Shown here: positions 23,750 through 46,689 of the stretch, piece by piece
Position numbering within the stretch: the stretch's first letter is position 1
Layout of the letters: every line of letters begins with the position of its first letter
NCBI RefSeq assembly: GCF_016808095.1
Contig: NC_068978.1
Coordinates: forward strand, 29,709,306-29,773,305
Direction: 5' to 3'
DNA length: 64,000 bases
Source: Vigna angularis
Taxonomy: Eukaryota > Streptophyta > Magnoliopsida > Fabales > Fabaceae
Made by a program: the position numbers and the translations under genes
Notes under the pieces: model-generated
What the model was told of the DNA's origin: nothing
Seen by the model: the letters and a program-made list of their open reading frames with translations, nothing else
Database searches by the model: none

Positions 23750-24529
23750 GTTCGTAGGCAGAGCAGAGAAGAAGTGTTGATCATGTGTCTACTTTTTTTA
23801 TTTTTATTTAGTAATAATAATTAGTTAATTAATTTAATATTTTTCATAATTTAATTATTATTTATATTTTCATATACTTTAATAAATAATTATTATTATT
23901 AAATAAAAATAAAAAAGTAAACTTAAAAAAAGAAAACTTTAACACTTGAAAATACGATTAATATATTGAAATTAAATATGATAAACGTATTTCCAAAGGT
24001 TAACATATTTTATTTAAATTTTTATTTTAATTTTGTAATATTATTTATTTTCTTAATAATTAATATTTTATAAATTAAAAAATTAATATATATTAATTTT
24101 ATAAAAAATATTAAATTAATTAATTGTTTATTATTATTATTATTAATTAATTCAAAACGTAAAAAAAAAACCTTAACCATAGTTGGAAATACTTGGTAGT
24201 AAATTATATTACAAACAAATACTACATTTAAAAATAAATTCATTTTACTACATTATAATTTTTTAATTTTTAAAAATTAATTATAATTATTATTTATAAT
24301 TTTTGTCTTTTTATATACATTTTTACAATTTCATATAACATTTTATATTACTTTAATACCTAGGGACATTTTGGTAATCTTTAATTTCTATCAATAAAAC
24401 AAATTTTTTAAATCTATCACATCAATCAAATCCTACACTAATTCTCACAAACTTTACTTCCAAATCCACTCTCAATTATCCACAAATCCACTCAAAAAAA
24501 CAACAAAAAAATTATCCTTAAATCCATTC
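23750..24529. other. AT-rich DNA 5' of the P450 fragment
   Basis: Long runs of A and T with no gene. If the Pack-type hypothesis holds, this is element interior. Confidence 0.45.
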
Positions 24530-24669
24530 AATTATTCTCCCCCAAATCTTCTCCCACAAATCACCTCATGTGAACGAAACATTAAAGACAATATTCTCTA
24601 TGAGTCATGTATTAAAGACAAAAAGTCAAAAACTCTATCAAAAGTATAAATGTGGTATCCAAAAAAAGA

Positions 24670-25345
24670 CTTCTTGAACTAATACACTTGCCTTTTTTTG
24701 GACCAACTAGGACTAAGTTTTTAAGTGGTCTAGTTATTATTAATGATTATACTAGATGGAGTTGGGTAAAATTATTGATCTTCCAAAGTATTTTGTATAT
24801 TTTTTAAACAAGTTCAAAATTAAAAAGGGTTTAATTGTTTTTGTTATAAGTGATCACAGTCGAGAGTTTGAAAATAAAGATTTATGAAACCTATTTGAAA
24901 ATTGTAACATTAACCATAACTTTTCTCCTCGAAGGACACAACAACAAAATGATATTGTTGAAAGAAAAAATTGTGTTTCACAAGACATGGCTAGAACAAT
25001 GCTTAATGCTAACTTCATATCGAAATAGTTTTGAAAAAAAAGTAATTAATACATGTTATTTACAAAATTGAATTTACATAAGAGCATTGATTAAGAAGAC
25101 TCACTATGAATTATGAAAAAAAAAAAAAGATTCAACATTTTTTTAATCCATTTGGGGTATAATGTTTTATTATAAACATAAAAGAGAGTTTGGGACAAAT
25201 TGATTATAAAACTGAAAAAAAGAATTTTACTTGGATACTCTGAAGCATCAAATGCCAATAACACATAGAACTCCAGAACATCTACTATTGAGGAAGATGT
25301 ATATGTAAGATTCAATGACCATAGCAACTCGAGTTTTGACGTTTA
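24670..25345 (+). mobile_element. Ty1/copia polyprotein fragment (integrase core), decayed
   Basis: Translation across frames gives LELIH, FGPTRTKFLSGLVIINDYTR followed by WSWVKLL, a broken SDH-like motif, a DTTTK/IVERK-type stretch (bases near 24935-24970), and later LLGYSEASNA. In copia elements these mark the integrase core and the segment before reverse transcriptase. Many stops and frameshifts interrupt it. Reverse transcriptase and RNase H are not seen downstream. Confidence 0.75.
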
Positions 25346-25449
25346 ATATACAATATATAACAAAATATCGTTTAGTGAGTATAACGTCTAAGAGAAATGC
25401 ATATTTGGACATATTTGTTAAAAGCAAGCAAGATAAACAATGACATGTC

Positions 25450-26440
25450 AATTATAAAAGCTTAAACAATAATTGTCAAAAGCGCGTCTAGAGAAAACAA
25501 TAATAAAGATGTATGTTTTATCAATTGAGATACTACTTTCAAAAGCATAGACTCATGTTAAACACTCATACAACGAATCATGCCTAAACACTTAACGTAA
25601 GAACATTAAATGCATGAACATATTGTACATTTATCTACTTTTTTTCTCTTTATCTGTGCAGATAATGACAATACCAAACTTTATTTAAAAACACTATACA
25701 TGGATCATAAAGATGTTGAGAAATAGGAAGACATTTATGAAATGTTTCCTTAAAGCTTTATGTCCTGTCATAGTCATACAAGATCTCACTACTAAAGTAA
25801 TGTTGCTCTTCCCAAGATGAAGAATAGTACAATCTTCGTACCAGAAGCCACTTACTCTCAAGAGGTCAAGTCTCTCTAAGTAACGATTATCTCTCTCGAA
25901 GACTATATAAGGAGGACTCGCAAAAGAGAAAATACAATAACTTATATAGAAGAAGAGATCATTGAATTCTTACTCTGCTGCTTTCCAAGCTAACATCGTC
26001 TAAAGCTTTACAAGTTCTCTTATTTCATTTTATTGAATTTATCTTCTCTTTGAGACTTAATTGAATTTGTACTTGTACTCAAAACACTGATTGTGGTATT
26101 CAGAAGTTAATTAAAATACATGTATGTTTTAACTCAATTGAGTTAAACGGTCTAGACAATTATCTATGGTTGATACCAGTAGTGGTTAAACTCGGTCTAG
26201 TCAGATTGAATAGGGAACCAGAAGTGGTTGATAATACTTATATACCAGGAGTAGGTTGTATTCGTTGTAATCTTGTTAAAGATTAATGGAACCCCTTAAG
26301 AGATATTAAGGGAGACTGTACATAGCTTAGGTTAAATGAACCCGTATAAAAATATTTGTGTTACTATTTATTCTATTTAGAATGTTTTTCTAGACGCTTA
26401 TTTGAAAACACAAGCGTTTAACAAGTACTGCAATTTATCT
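25450..26440 (+). mobile_element. Possible copia LTR next to the integrase fragment
   Basis: This block follows the copia fragment and has LTR-like texture: a TATA-like TATATAAGG near 25904, pyrimidine-rich leader sequence, and phrases such as ACCAGTAGTGG and ACCAGAAGTGG. TGTGGTATTCAG near 26094 resembles an initiator-tRNA primer site, but is placed inside the block. Ends and target duplications were not found. Confidence 0.35.
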
Positions 26441-27600
26441 AACACTCTTAATAGTTATTAAACATTATTTTTGCGAAAAAAATTTGAAACATTATTTAAA
26501 CCCCTCAACCCCTCCTCCCCTGTTATTTTGCATTTGGTGTAAGACATACCACAAATTCCAAAATGAAATACAATTTTCTAGTTACCACAACAAAAATACA
26601 CAGACCATAAATTATGAGCTCAAAGAATCTATACAAAGCTACAAATCATTAGAATATACAAAAGTTAGTCAATCCTCCTTTGATTTTAATTTCCTTAAAT
26701 GGACAATCTTACTAGCTGGGTTCCTTTCCATTCCAAAATCAACTGCTATTAAAAATAATATAAATGATAAAAGTAACTCATACTTAATAAGTCTTAAGTA
26801 GCTTCATGATTCATAAATGTTCATGATAAAATAGCTAATAAATTCATAAATATTTAGCACAACAAAAGGAAAATTTTCATGTTAAAAGGAGAATTATCAT
26901 CCTTCTTAATCTGTTTGTGATCGCTAATTCATGATTGAAGAAGAATCATGTTAAGAAAACAAAAGACAATAACATTGATGATATTTCTTTTAATGATTAA
27001 TATGGAGGAGAATAAAGCAAGTTCAAGTTCGGATGCTACTACGAATATATCATACATGCACGGGGAATACGAAGATGCTAGTAGTGATTACTTAAGGAGT
27101 GAATTATACAATCATTCTATATCTATAAATAACACTATGTTATTTATTATAAACAATAATAATTAATCTTAATTTAATATTTTATGACTGGCCACAAATA
27201 TTTTAAAGATGATTTTAGATAAATAATAAAAGTATTAACAAATTGAAAAATAAAAACTAAATTAATAAACCAATTTTTTTAGTTTTTGAGAATTACTTAA
27301 ATATTCTAGTATTTTATATAAGGAGGAAAACTTAGTTTTTAATGAGTAATTTGAATTGAAATTAATTAATACACATGTTTTTTAAAACGAATATGGAATT
27401 GATTGATGCGTTACCTTTCTAAGAATTATTTTGAAAGGAATAGGAACATTATCAGGAAAATAATGAAGATATATAATCAAGTATATAATTAAAAGTATAT
27501 TTTCTCTTTGCTAATTTTCCTTCCTAGTTTATGATCATTAAATTTAAACTCCATTTTTTTATTGGATATTTTTTGAAATGAAAAAAGAAATTAATTGGAT
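26441..27600. other. Intergenic with one unassigned small open frame
   Basis: The only frame of note is 26948-27166 (+), 72 codons, starting MLRKQKTITLMIFLLM with a hydrophobic start like a signal peptide, then a Ser/Asp-rich tail ending in Asn repeats. I do not recognise it and no domain is visible. It could be a first exon or chance. Confidence 0.3.
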
Positions 27601-27616
27601 TAAATTCAAATAGGTC

Positions 27617-27624
27617 TATAAATA
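27617..27624 (+). promoter_or_regulatory. TATA box of the TPD1-like gene remnant
   Basis: TATAAATA 80 bp before the ATG at 27697 is well placed for a promoter. It suggests the 5' end of this locus was once, or still is, transcribed. Confidence 0.5.
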
Positions 27625-27696
27625 ACATCATATATACAATGTTATTCATTGTCTAAACAAATTGAAAAATTGAAACTTGTATTTGTGAGATCAGAA

Positions 27697-27875
27697 ATGG
27701 TGAAGATTTTGATCGCAACTCTTTTACTTGCTCTTGTCTCACAAGGTGAGAGTTTCTGTCATGAATGAAACTTGTTAGCACAGGTCAACCTCTCTTTAAT
27801 GGTGCTATTGTATTCAATTATGCTTGGGATTCTCAATTCCCTCTAAATCCCATTTCTTCAAATATTAATTGTTAA
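27697..27875 (+). pseudogene. TPD1-like secreted peptide gene with its middle deleted
   Basis: Exon 1 (27697-27745) encodes a signal peptide, MVKILIATLLLALVSQ, ending at a good donor (G/GTGAGAG). Only 38 bases later, after CACAG, comes GQPLFNGAIVFNYAWDSQF then PLNPISSNINC and a stop (27873-27875), which closely matches the C-terminal end of TPD1-like proteins. Family members normally have a ~100-residue Cys-rich domain before this; it is absent. TPD1 is a small secreted ligand for the EMS1/EXS receptor kinase in anther development, and TPD1-like paralogues are a legume-wide family of unknown roles. The donor and the pseudo-acceptor are in phase, but 38 bp is shorter than known plant introns, so an internal deletion is the likeliest cause. 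Confidence 0.7.
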
Positions 27876-27879
27876 ATGT

Positions 27880-28029
27880 ACAACCAAACCATGTTCTTTA
27901 ATAAATTCACCTTTTTTATTATTATTTTATAATAAGACATTAGGTTTATGTTGTTGATTTTTTTTTGTATAATTTTTAACTAACTATTTACTACTCTTCT
28001 ATATAGACATTCCTAGCAATGAATCCTAG

Positions 28030-28110
<81 letters not shown>

Positions 28111-29570
28111 TAATAATTTTGTGAATTTAATATATGAAATTTAACTTGTTGTTCAAACCTACTATCCTTCTATAATAAAACCTTAATTTTATGTTGTCGA
28201 ATTTGCTTTTTATAATTTGTATCTTATTATATACTGGTTCTTTAGAAAGTATTTGTTATAGGATCAATTTTCATAATGAATGAATTATTTATTGTTAATC
28301 AATTTCAATTGTTAAACTGTGTAATATTTGTCTTCCAGCCTTAATAACTATAAGAAAAGACTCATTATAAATAATATAAAATAAGTATAATCTTAATTAT
28401 AGCCCATGTATTATTTTATTACCTCACTACTAATTTTAAGTTTTATAATAACATTTAAAAGTCAAATAATGGATTTCATTTGTTAATTATATAGATTTTG
28501 TGATTATAACTAAGGACGACAACAAATAAGATGAGATGAATTTCATTATTACATCCTTATCCCCAAAGTAAAAATTTATACTCATTATCATTCCATACTT
28601 AATAGGTATATGACTTTTGTTTCATTTTCATCTCTACTAGATAATAAGTATATTTGTATTTTCGTATCTGCTTTTTTATACTATTTTAATATGAATTAAT
28701 TGTTTCTTTTTTTAAAATAACAAAACAATAGTGGAATAAAACCGAAAGAATTATATAAAACATTTGGTAATTACACATAAACAAAATTTCATGATAACTT
28801 AAACTGATTTTGAACCCTTAAATCTTTGCACGACATTATGTTGGCATTCTCAAGTTCTGTAATTAAAATGAAGGTAGTATGCATCTCCAACGTATTGATG
28901 CAACAAGTGAAATTCATCCAAAGTTTTTATAAAAGGTGAGTAGTGAGCATTTGAATCATCATCCACCCTTCATCCACAACTTTTCACTTTACTTTTCAGT
29001 AATGTTTTGTATTGTTTTTCACATGAAAGATTAATTTTCTTGGGTTAATTTTGTTGTAATTTCATAGATGATTATGAGACTATGTGCAAGTAATGAATTA
29101 TTCTTTTATTTTATTCAAACAAAGTCTATTTTTATTTATTTATTTTTTGTTTTGATTTCTATCTTAGAATTATCTCATAATGCTCGTTGATAATTCAATA
29201 TTTTAGTTTTTAGTTTAGTTTTGATTCTATGATTTGTTTAAGTAAAATAATAAATCTTTATATATAGTCGTTTGGAGTATGTATTGTAGATTCTTGAATA
29301 AGAAAAGTATTAATAGGTTTTCACTTGTACATTGAGACAATAAAATAGAAGAATAAATTAAAACTTGAATTATATATGTTTAGAATACGTAAGTAAATCT
29401 CTAACATAAACAATTAGAATGAAAGAGTTTTAGCAAATTAAATGAAACTAATTTAGTTAATAAAATCTCTATTTATAAAATAAATTGATGATGATCATAC
29501 ATAACCAATAAAATGTTTTACTATGAAAGAGTTAGATAATCAATCTATTTTATCTATGGGCTTGGGATTA
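27880..29570. other. Intergenic, AT-rich
   Basis: No gene recognised. Includes a long (TA)n array (listed separately) and AT-rich low-complexity sequence. Confidence 0.5.
28032..28109. repeat. (TA)n microsatellite
   Basis: About 78 bases of uninterrupted TA, the longest such array in the window. Confidence 0.95.
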
Positions 29571-29574
29571 GTGG

Positions 29575-29965
29575 AAAGTTAATCGCGGCCCAAACAGCCC
29601 AATAGCTTCTAATATCTACTTACCTTAAACCAAGTTGATTTATCTTAAGCCAGGATGGTTAGCGACGTGGCCGGCCGTTGTCGCGGGATTTATCCATCGG
29701 GCGGCTGGCCTCGGGATATCACCGTCCGTCCTATCCTGTTCAATCCTCCACATTAGCCAATAGAAAGGTAGTTTCCCAAGTCTCAAGTGTTGGGATGGGC
29801 GGACGATCCATTTGCTGGTTCGATGATGTGGGCGTTGAAACGGGCGGACGGTCCATTTCCCAGGTCTCGAGTAGTGGGATAGGTGGACGATCCATTTAGT
29901 GGTTTGATGACGTGGACATTCTTCCGTACGGCACTCGGTCTTCGTTAGTACAGTGCCAAATATAC
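29575..29965. repeat. GC-rich block with 84-bp tandem units
   Basis: A sharply GC-richer island in AT-rich DNA. From 29772 a unit starting TTTCCCAAGTCTCAAGTGTT and carrying GGGCGGACGATCCATTTGCT recurs at 29856 (TTTCCCAGGTCTCGAGTAGT, GGTGGACGATCCATTTAGTG). Open frames exist on both strands (29678-29899 +; 29640-29972 -), but they follow the repeat and show no domain. It may be a fragment of a GC-rich LTR or other inserted element. Confidence 0.7.
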
Positions 29966-29974
29966 CAATCAATA

Positions 29975-31229
29975 ATATTAAGACAAGACTAACTTAAAAA
30001 TGAAAATTTTAATATAATTATAAAAAAATGTAGTGAGTAAAAGTCACAATTGTTTTAGTGCACTGATGAAGTGATCATACCAATACGATCGTTCCGTATC
30101 TATGTAGCAAATATATTGTTATTTTATTCTTAGCAGTAATAATTATAAAAATTAAGCATTTTATGATTAGTTCCACTGATTTTAACGACAATGTTAGAAA
30201 AATAATACAATTGCTACCAAATTTTAAAATAATAACTAAACTATTTACATTTTTTAATAATTGCTTAAATTGTATATTGTTATATAAGGACACGGTTAGT
30301 TATTTATTAAGAGAGTAACTTGATTTGAAATTAAATTACACATATTTTTAGGGAAGAATATGAAATTTATTGATGCATTCCTTTATTTAAATAGAGGGAA
30401 AATGTAAATAAATATTTATTTTAGAAATTTAAGTTAATTTATAATTTATTAAATATCAAATTTAAAGAATTTTTTTTATAAAGTACTCAAAATAAGAATA
30501 ATTCATATATTAAGAATCTAAAATTGATTCAGTCCATATTATTATTTTTATATAAGTACCTTTCAATGGTAAAATTGCTTCTTTAAGTAAAATTATCTCA
30601 ATACTAGATTATCAGAAAGATAATAAGGTGGTCAAATAATTTCATATATTTGATTAATATTTTCCATATATTTCACCAATGATGGTTCTTAAGTCCAGTG
30701 TTAGCATGAGAGGTTTTCTTGCTAATGCTTGTTCTAAAGAAATAAATTAAAGGCTTTATTATTCATTTTGAATAAATTTTACCTTTTATTTTTGTACTAA
30801 ATTTATTTTAATTTCTATAGATATTATTTTAATATTTTCTCTAAACATATTATTCTTAAATATCTTTTAGCTCTTATATATAACAAAATTATCAATAGTA
30901 GGAGTCTACTAATTAAAGGCTTAAATTTGATTATAAGACTACTTCACTCCCATTTATATATTCAAATTGATTTACTCTGTCCAACACAATTGTCTTTTAA
31001 ACAAAACAAATAAACCCAAATTCCAAACCCTAGTGATAAAATTTCAATTCCATTGTACAATATGGCCAATATAATTCCTCAGCAGTTTACTAGTCATAAT
31101 GAACCTACACATCTTAAACATCCCTATTTGCCATTTCAAAATCTCATCATTCACTCACTATTTGTAGATCTTCTTTCTCTTCTCTCCCACTTTCCTCTTT
31201 CATGCTCAAACTGGTGCCTGTGCTTCACC

Positions 31230-31297
<68 letters not shown>

Positions 31298-31424
31298 GAA
31301 GGGTCACTTGAAGAATCCTTTTTTGCTGTGGATAAGTACCAGAAGATGGGGCTAGGAACCCCTTTATAGGTATATCCTTGATGGTTTTATCCTCTTCAGT
31401 ATCTTAATCAATGTCCATAAAGTT
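29975..31424. other. Intergenic, 3' of the ABCC gene
   Basis: AT-rich DNA. The part just below 31424 is probably the ABCC 3' UTR. A (TA)n array sits at 31232-31292. The 100-codon frame at 31053-31355 runs through that array (Tyr-Ile repeats) and is not a gene. Confidence 0.5.
31232..31292. repeat. (TA)n microsatellite
   Basis: About 61 bases of TA repeats, about 130 bp beyond the ABCC stop codon. Confidence 0.95.
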
Positions 31425-42625
<11,201 letters not shown>

Positions 42626-42876
42626 GCTTGCTTCTGAACTTGAAGCTCAAATTCTGCTGTTTGTTCTGCAGAAAAGAGTCACATAATCATTATTTGGCTT
42701 TCTATTCAACACCTTATATCTTATGATAATATTAATAATAATAACTACAACAATATATGCATAGACATAGCCACTAACATGTGATGAGTTTAGAGCTTCT
42801 GAGAGCAGAGAAAACAAACATGAGAAAAGTGAGAGAGTCACATATACAGAGAAAGAGAGAGAAGGGTTAGGGGAGA

Positions 42877-42883
42877 TTTTATA
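42877..42883 (-). promoter_or_regulatory. Probable TATA box of the ABCC gene
   Basis: On the minus strand CTTATAAAATCTCC is followed about 30 bases later by a CT-rich stretch typical of a plant transcript start. The leader then runs about 230 bp to the ATG at 42625. It may contain an intron, since TTCTGCAG near 42665 looks like an acceptor. Confidence 0.6.
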
Positions 42884-42993
42884 AGAGTTGCAATAGAAAA
42901 AAGGTAAATAGCTAGCTTTGTGCACAAAATATGTTTTTGTTTATTTTATGGTCAATTTTCTTGGTGAGAAAGAAAATTGGACTGCTGTTATGT

Positions 42994-42999
42994 CACGTG
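42994..42999. promoter_or_regulatory. G-box CACGTG in the ABCC promoter
   Basis: CACGTG lies about 110 bp upstream of the TATA box. G-boxes bind bZIP and bHLH factors in light, ABA and jasmonate responses. Binding here is inference. Confidence 0.5.
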
Positions 43000-43199
43000 A
43001 GAGTCTGCAAAATTCGATTTTGGCATGTTATGTTAGATCAATGTATGGTTTTTGTGGTCTCAGTATTCCAATTTCGATAGAAAAAAGCTGCCATTAACAA
43101 AAGAAAACAATCTGCGATGGACCCATGAGTGCTGATAAAGCAAATCCAGTTGAAGGGAATACCATGAGTGTTGCAAAGTTCAATTAATGCACTTCATTC

Positions 43200-43235
<36 letters not shown>

Positions 43236-44929
43236 CATCATTCCGTACAGGATGATTTTTGTGGTCAACATTTCCCACATTACACATCCTTCATAAGAAA
43301 AGTGAACAACTTAGGCATGTCATATGGACTAATGCCTTGAAATGGGTCCAAAACATGAAAGATTATACAAATAGTTTTGGAACTGACTTTTGTGGACACA
43401 GATGGTTTGATATTGATATTCTTTAATAACTACACAAAAAGTTGAAAAATTCCTTAGAAAAATTCAAATGGGACAGTCTTTTACTTGGAAATTCGGACAA
43501 AACCCTAATTACAATAGTAGAAAAAAAAACTTCAATTGCTGAATAAATTTCTCATTTTGGGGTAAAAGAAGAGAGATATATATCCCACATTTTGGTTAAA
43601 TATTTGAGAATTATGGAAGTTTTCTGATACAACTTATGGGTATTCAACTATAAATTCTTACCTCTAACGCAGCAAAAACAAGAAGAAGAAGAAAAAGTTC
43701 TTGCCCATAATTGGTTGAAAACCTAAAATTTCTTGAACCATGTCTCAGATTGCGTATGTAAGTACAATTAATTAATTGTACGAATGTTCCGCACATTTTA
43801 TGAACGAGAATTGTGAAGGAAATAAATGATTTTAGCGTACCTAGATGTCAACATCAGGAGCATAATGTTGGAGTTTGTGGTTGGAAGAATGATTGATAAA
43901 GGGAAATTTTTGAGATTGGATTGAAGAACACAATTGTTTGAGAGGTTCTGAATTAATCCCTCAAAACCACACCAAACTGAAATTTCATTTGATATTGATG
44001 TTTTGTTTGCCACCATGATGTTTATAATGGAGATAGCATACACTGTAAATACAGAATTAAAGAAGAGCAATTGAATTTGGATCACAATTTACCTAGATAT
44101 AAAAAATTATATATATATTTAGTTCATTTAATTTGAAATTATTATTTTTTTAATTCTTTATAATATGTCCAGTCATTAATAATAAATTAATTGTATTGAA
44201 ATGAGAATATTTCACAATATAGGTGTATTTGAATTTGCATTATTTATAGTTGGTATAACATCCATTTAAATAGTATAATATATTATTTAGAAAACATCAT
44301 ATATTCAATAAAACAGAACACTTAATAGAAATAAAATATAAAGTCTCGTAATAGGTATATAAACATAACTATAAGCCAAGTTTTATATACAACTTTTTAA
44401 TCCAAAAACTAATTATAATTATAGTTCTCTAAAACAACCAAACCAAAAGAAAATATATATACTAAGATATCTATATATTTGAGTCATTTCTACCTAGAGC
44501 TTGTTCTACAATCGTCTCCTTTTGCTCACACCTACTATATGATCATCATCCATAGAACCAATCATACACGAATAATCAAACAAAGAAAACTCACAAAGAG
44601 AGTAAGTTAATGTAAAAAAATAAAATAAAAATCTAACATCGAATATTAAAATTTTATCATACATCACATTTCACACAAAGTAAACTAACCATCATAATCA
44701 TGTCATGGACCTAGACTTGACCATCCAGATATAATATGAATGTCGAGTTATAGTGGGTCATGCACTTGTGGTGGCCTCTATTGTTCTGCAAAGTCATTGC
44801 CGATAAGCATCATCCTACCACACACACGCACAAGGTTAGTTTGTTCCATGTCTCAGACCATATTGGAGCACCTAGGCTAGCACATCCTCCTACTCTCATC
44901 ACATGTATCGCTCCTCTCTTAACCCTAAA
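43000..44929. other. Intergenic, no supported gene
   Basis: AT-rich, with a short (TA)n(TG)n tract at 43200-43236. A 95-codon frame on the minus strand (44085-43798) has no domain I recognise, and its neighbours show no convincing splice sites, so it is not called. Confidence 0.45.
43200..43236. repeat. Compound (TA)n(TG)n microsatellite
   Basis: About 24 bases of TA followed by about 12 bases of TG, upstream of the ABCC promoter. Confidence 0.9.
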
Positions 44930-44979
44930 AATTACTATAACAGAAAGATTAAAATCTAAAACCCTAAAAAGAAAGGTAG

Positions 44980-45215
44980 CGACGATAGCGGCGAGAGGTA
45001 GCGTCAACGCGAGAGGCAGTGGTGGCAGCGCAACGCGAGAGATAGCGGTGGCATCGTAACGTGAGAGGCAGCGATGATAACACAATGCAAGAGAAGTCAG
45101 CTGTGGCAGCACAACGCGAGAGGCGGCGATGTGGCAACGCGAGAGACGACGGCGGCGCGACAACGACAATGCGAGAGGCCATGGTGGCAACAACGCAGGG
45201 TGGCGAGACATGGCC
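44980..45215. repeat. GC-rich degenerate minisatellite (GCGAGAGGCAGCG-type)
   Basis: Variants of AACGCGAGAGGCAGTGGTGG recur about seven times with unit near 30-37 bp: for example at about 45006, 45030, 45058, 45113 and 45136. Open frames on both strands (44810-45211 -, 44964-45182 -, 45074-45301 +) simply follow the repeat and are not genes. It lies inside the putative CACTA-like segment ending at 45604. Confidence 0.75.
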
Positions 45216-45309
45216 TACGAGGCAGCAGCTGTGACATACATGCCCTTGGAGGCAAAGACAAGGAGATTTGTGAAGAAAATGGAGAGAGAAGTGTTATGTG
45301 ATATGTGAA

Positions 45310-45604
45310 GAAAAAAGTTATCTTTTAGGTTAAACATGGATCTAATAGATATAAAACTAAGATCTCTTTTCATTAAAAAAGACTTAAAATATTAATTTAA
45401 CTCTGGTAAAAAAACTCAACAGAAACAAAATTTAAGTTTGTTTGAATTTTAATAGATGAAAACTAAAATTTAAGTTTGTCATGAGATTAACAAATTTAAA
45501 ATATGGACTTTTATTTACAAAAATATCACCACACATTTATTAAGTCTATTATTTTGAAAACAGACTTAAACTAAGGGACTTAAAAAGTTGTTTTTGTAGT
45601 AGTG
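45310..45604. mobile_element. Right end of a CACTA-like element
   Basis: The segment ends TTTTTGTAGTAGTG (45591-45604), whose reverse complement is CACTACTACAAAAA, the terminal repeat form of CACTA (En/Spm) transposons. Subterminal GACTTAAA-type repeats precede it. I did not find the matching left end; the minisatellite at 44980-45215 may be interior sequence. Confidence 0.55.
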
Positions 45605-45614
45605 ATTATAAGCT

Positions 45615-46560
45615 CACTAGCCAAAACCTTTAAGACTGAACTTGAAACCTTCCAAACCACCCTATTAACTCATACCTATTTCCATATCAGATTTCTATTA
45701 ACTCAAGGTGTCAACATGTTTCAAATGACCCTACAATATGTCCTAGATTATTGTTGCTCCCTTTAGGCCCTTACTTCTAAAGTTCCCTATTAAAACCTCC
45801 ATTTTTGACCAAAATGACTTATAACTCAACCTAATCCACTCTTCTCAACATGTTAAAACCCCTTAATTTGCAACTAAAAATCTTCTAAAATTACCAAATT
45901 CACTCATTTCACTTTTCCTATTAGATTTTTACTAACTCAAGGTATTAAAAAATCACAAATAGCATATCTCTAGACATGAAATATCAAATTTCCCAATTCC
46001 AAACCTATTTCACAAACTTACCTATCAAAACCTCCTTTTTTTCACCTTAGAACCTAATGATTTAACCACTCTCTACTCCTTGCCTTGCAACTAACTCCAC
46101 ATCATCATTACAACTTCATTATACACAACCATGACAACTTCATATATCAGAACCATACAATACCAAGCATACAAACAACATACTATAATTTGAACCATAC
46201 ATAAAGAGTTCTAACACAATCATGAAAATTTCACTTAAATCATCTATCATTCATGGAGATACTAAATTTACAATACACACGTGATATAGAGCATAGTCTA
46301 ACTTCCCTTACCTCACAAGAAACTATCAAACTCTAAGAGCGTCTCACCGATTGCTTGAAACGTAAGAAATTTCTAGAAACACCTACGAAACATCGAAGTG
46401 AGAACAAAATGAGAAAGAGTTGTAGAGAGATGGTTTGTGTTTTAAGTAATGAGACGAGTTTAAAATTTTTTATTTATTTTATTGAATTATTTTAACTTTT
46501 TAAAACACTTGGTCTCATTATTTTAAAACATTTATCTACTCTAATACTTTATTTTCTAAG
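45615..46560 (-). mobile_element. Probable LTR-type remnant
   Basis: Long stretch of pyrimidine/adenine-rich sequence with the same texture as 20381-22320 and 55740-57260, ending in AAGTTCTTACA (about 46558). That end is the reverse complement of a TGTAAGAAC-type LTR start. No coding sequence and no second LTR identified. Confidence 0.3.
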
Positions 46561-46689
46561 TTCTTACATTGGTAGTAAGAATAAAGTGCATTATAATAAT
46601 TTTTCTTATTTATGGTGTCCAAGAAAAGAACAACGATGTTAGTTAAAAATCACATTTTACCTAAATTAAATTTTTGATGATTGAGATAT

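Larger units (their letters stand above)
22750..24585. mobile_element. Possible Pack-type DNA transposon carrying a P450 fragment
   Basis: The left part (from about 22750) has TGTTCGTTTGTGCGGATTTG with further GATTTGC repeats. The right part near 24530-24585, read on the minus strand, has TGTTTCGTTCACATGAGGTG then ATTTGTGGGAG and ATTTGGGGGAG. The ends therefore look like weak terminal and subterminal inverted repeats flanking the CYP94 fragment. I looked for an 8-9 bp target-site duplication and found none, so this is a hypothesis. Confidence 0.3.

Noticed and set aside
22750..24585. Clear target-site duplication for the putative P450-carrying element
   Set aside because: Flanks beside the two candidate ends (GTGAGAAG and TTAAAGAC) do not match, so the element call is kept at low confidence.
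26948..27166. 72-codon frame with a hydrophobic start, possibly a secreted peptide
   Set aside because: No known peptide motif or Cys pattern and it ends in Asn repeats; mentioned in the intergenic note but not called as a gene.
29640..29972. 110-codon open frame on the minus strand of the GC-rich block
   Set aside because: It simply follows the tandem repeat and GC content; frames are open on both strands, no domain is visible and composition is unlike the real genes.
31053..31355. 100-codon frame containing a Tyr-Ile repeat
   Set aside because: It reads through a (TA)n microsatellite.
43798..44085. 95-codon minus-strand frame upstream of the ABCC promoter
   Set aside because: No recognisable domain, AT-rich codon use, and no supporting splice partners; chance frame is likely.
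44810..45301. Several overlapping open frames rich in Ser, Arg and Ala
   Set aside because: They translate the minisatellite in different frames and strands; no conserved motif.
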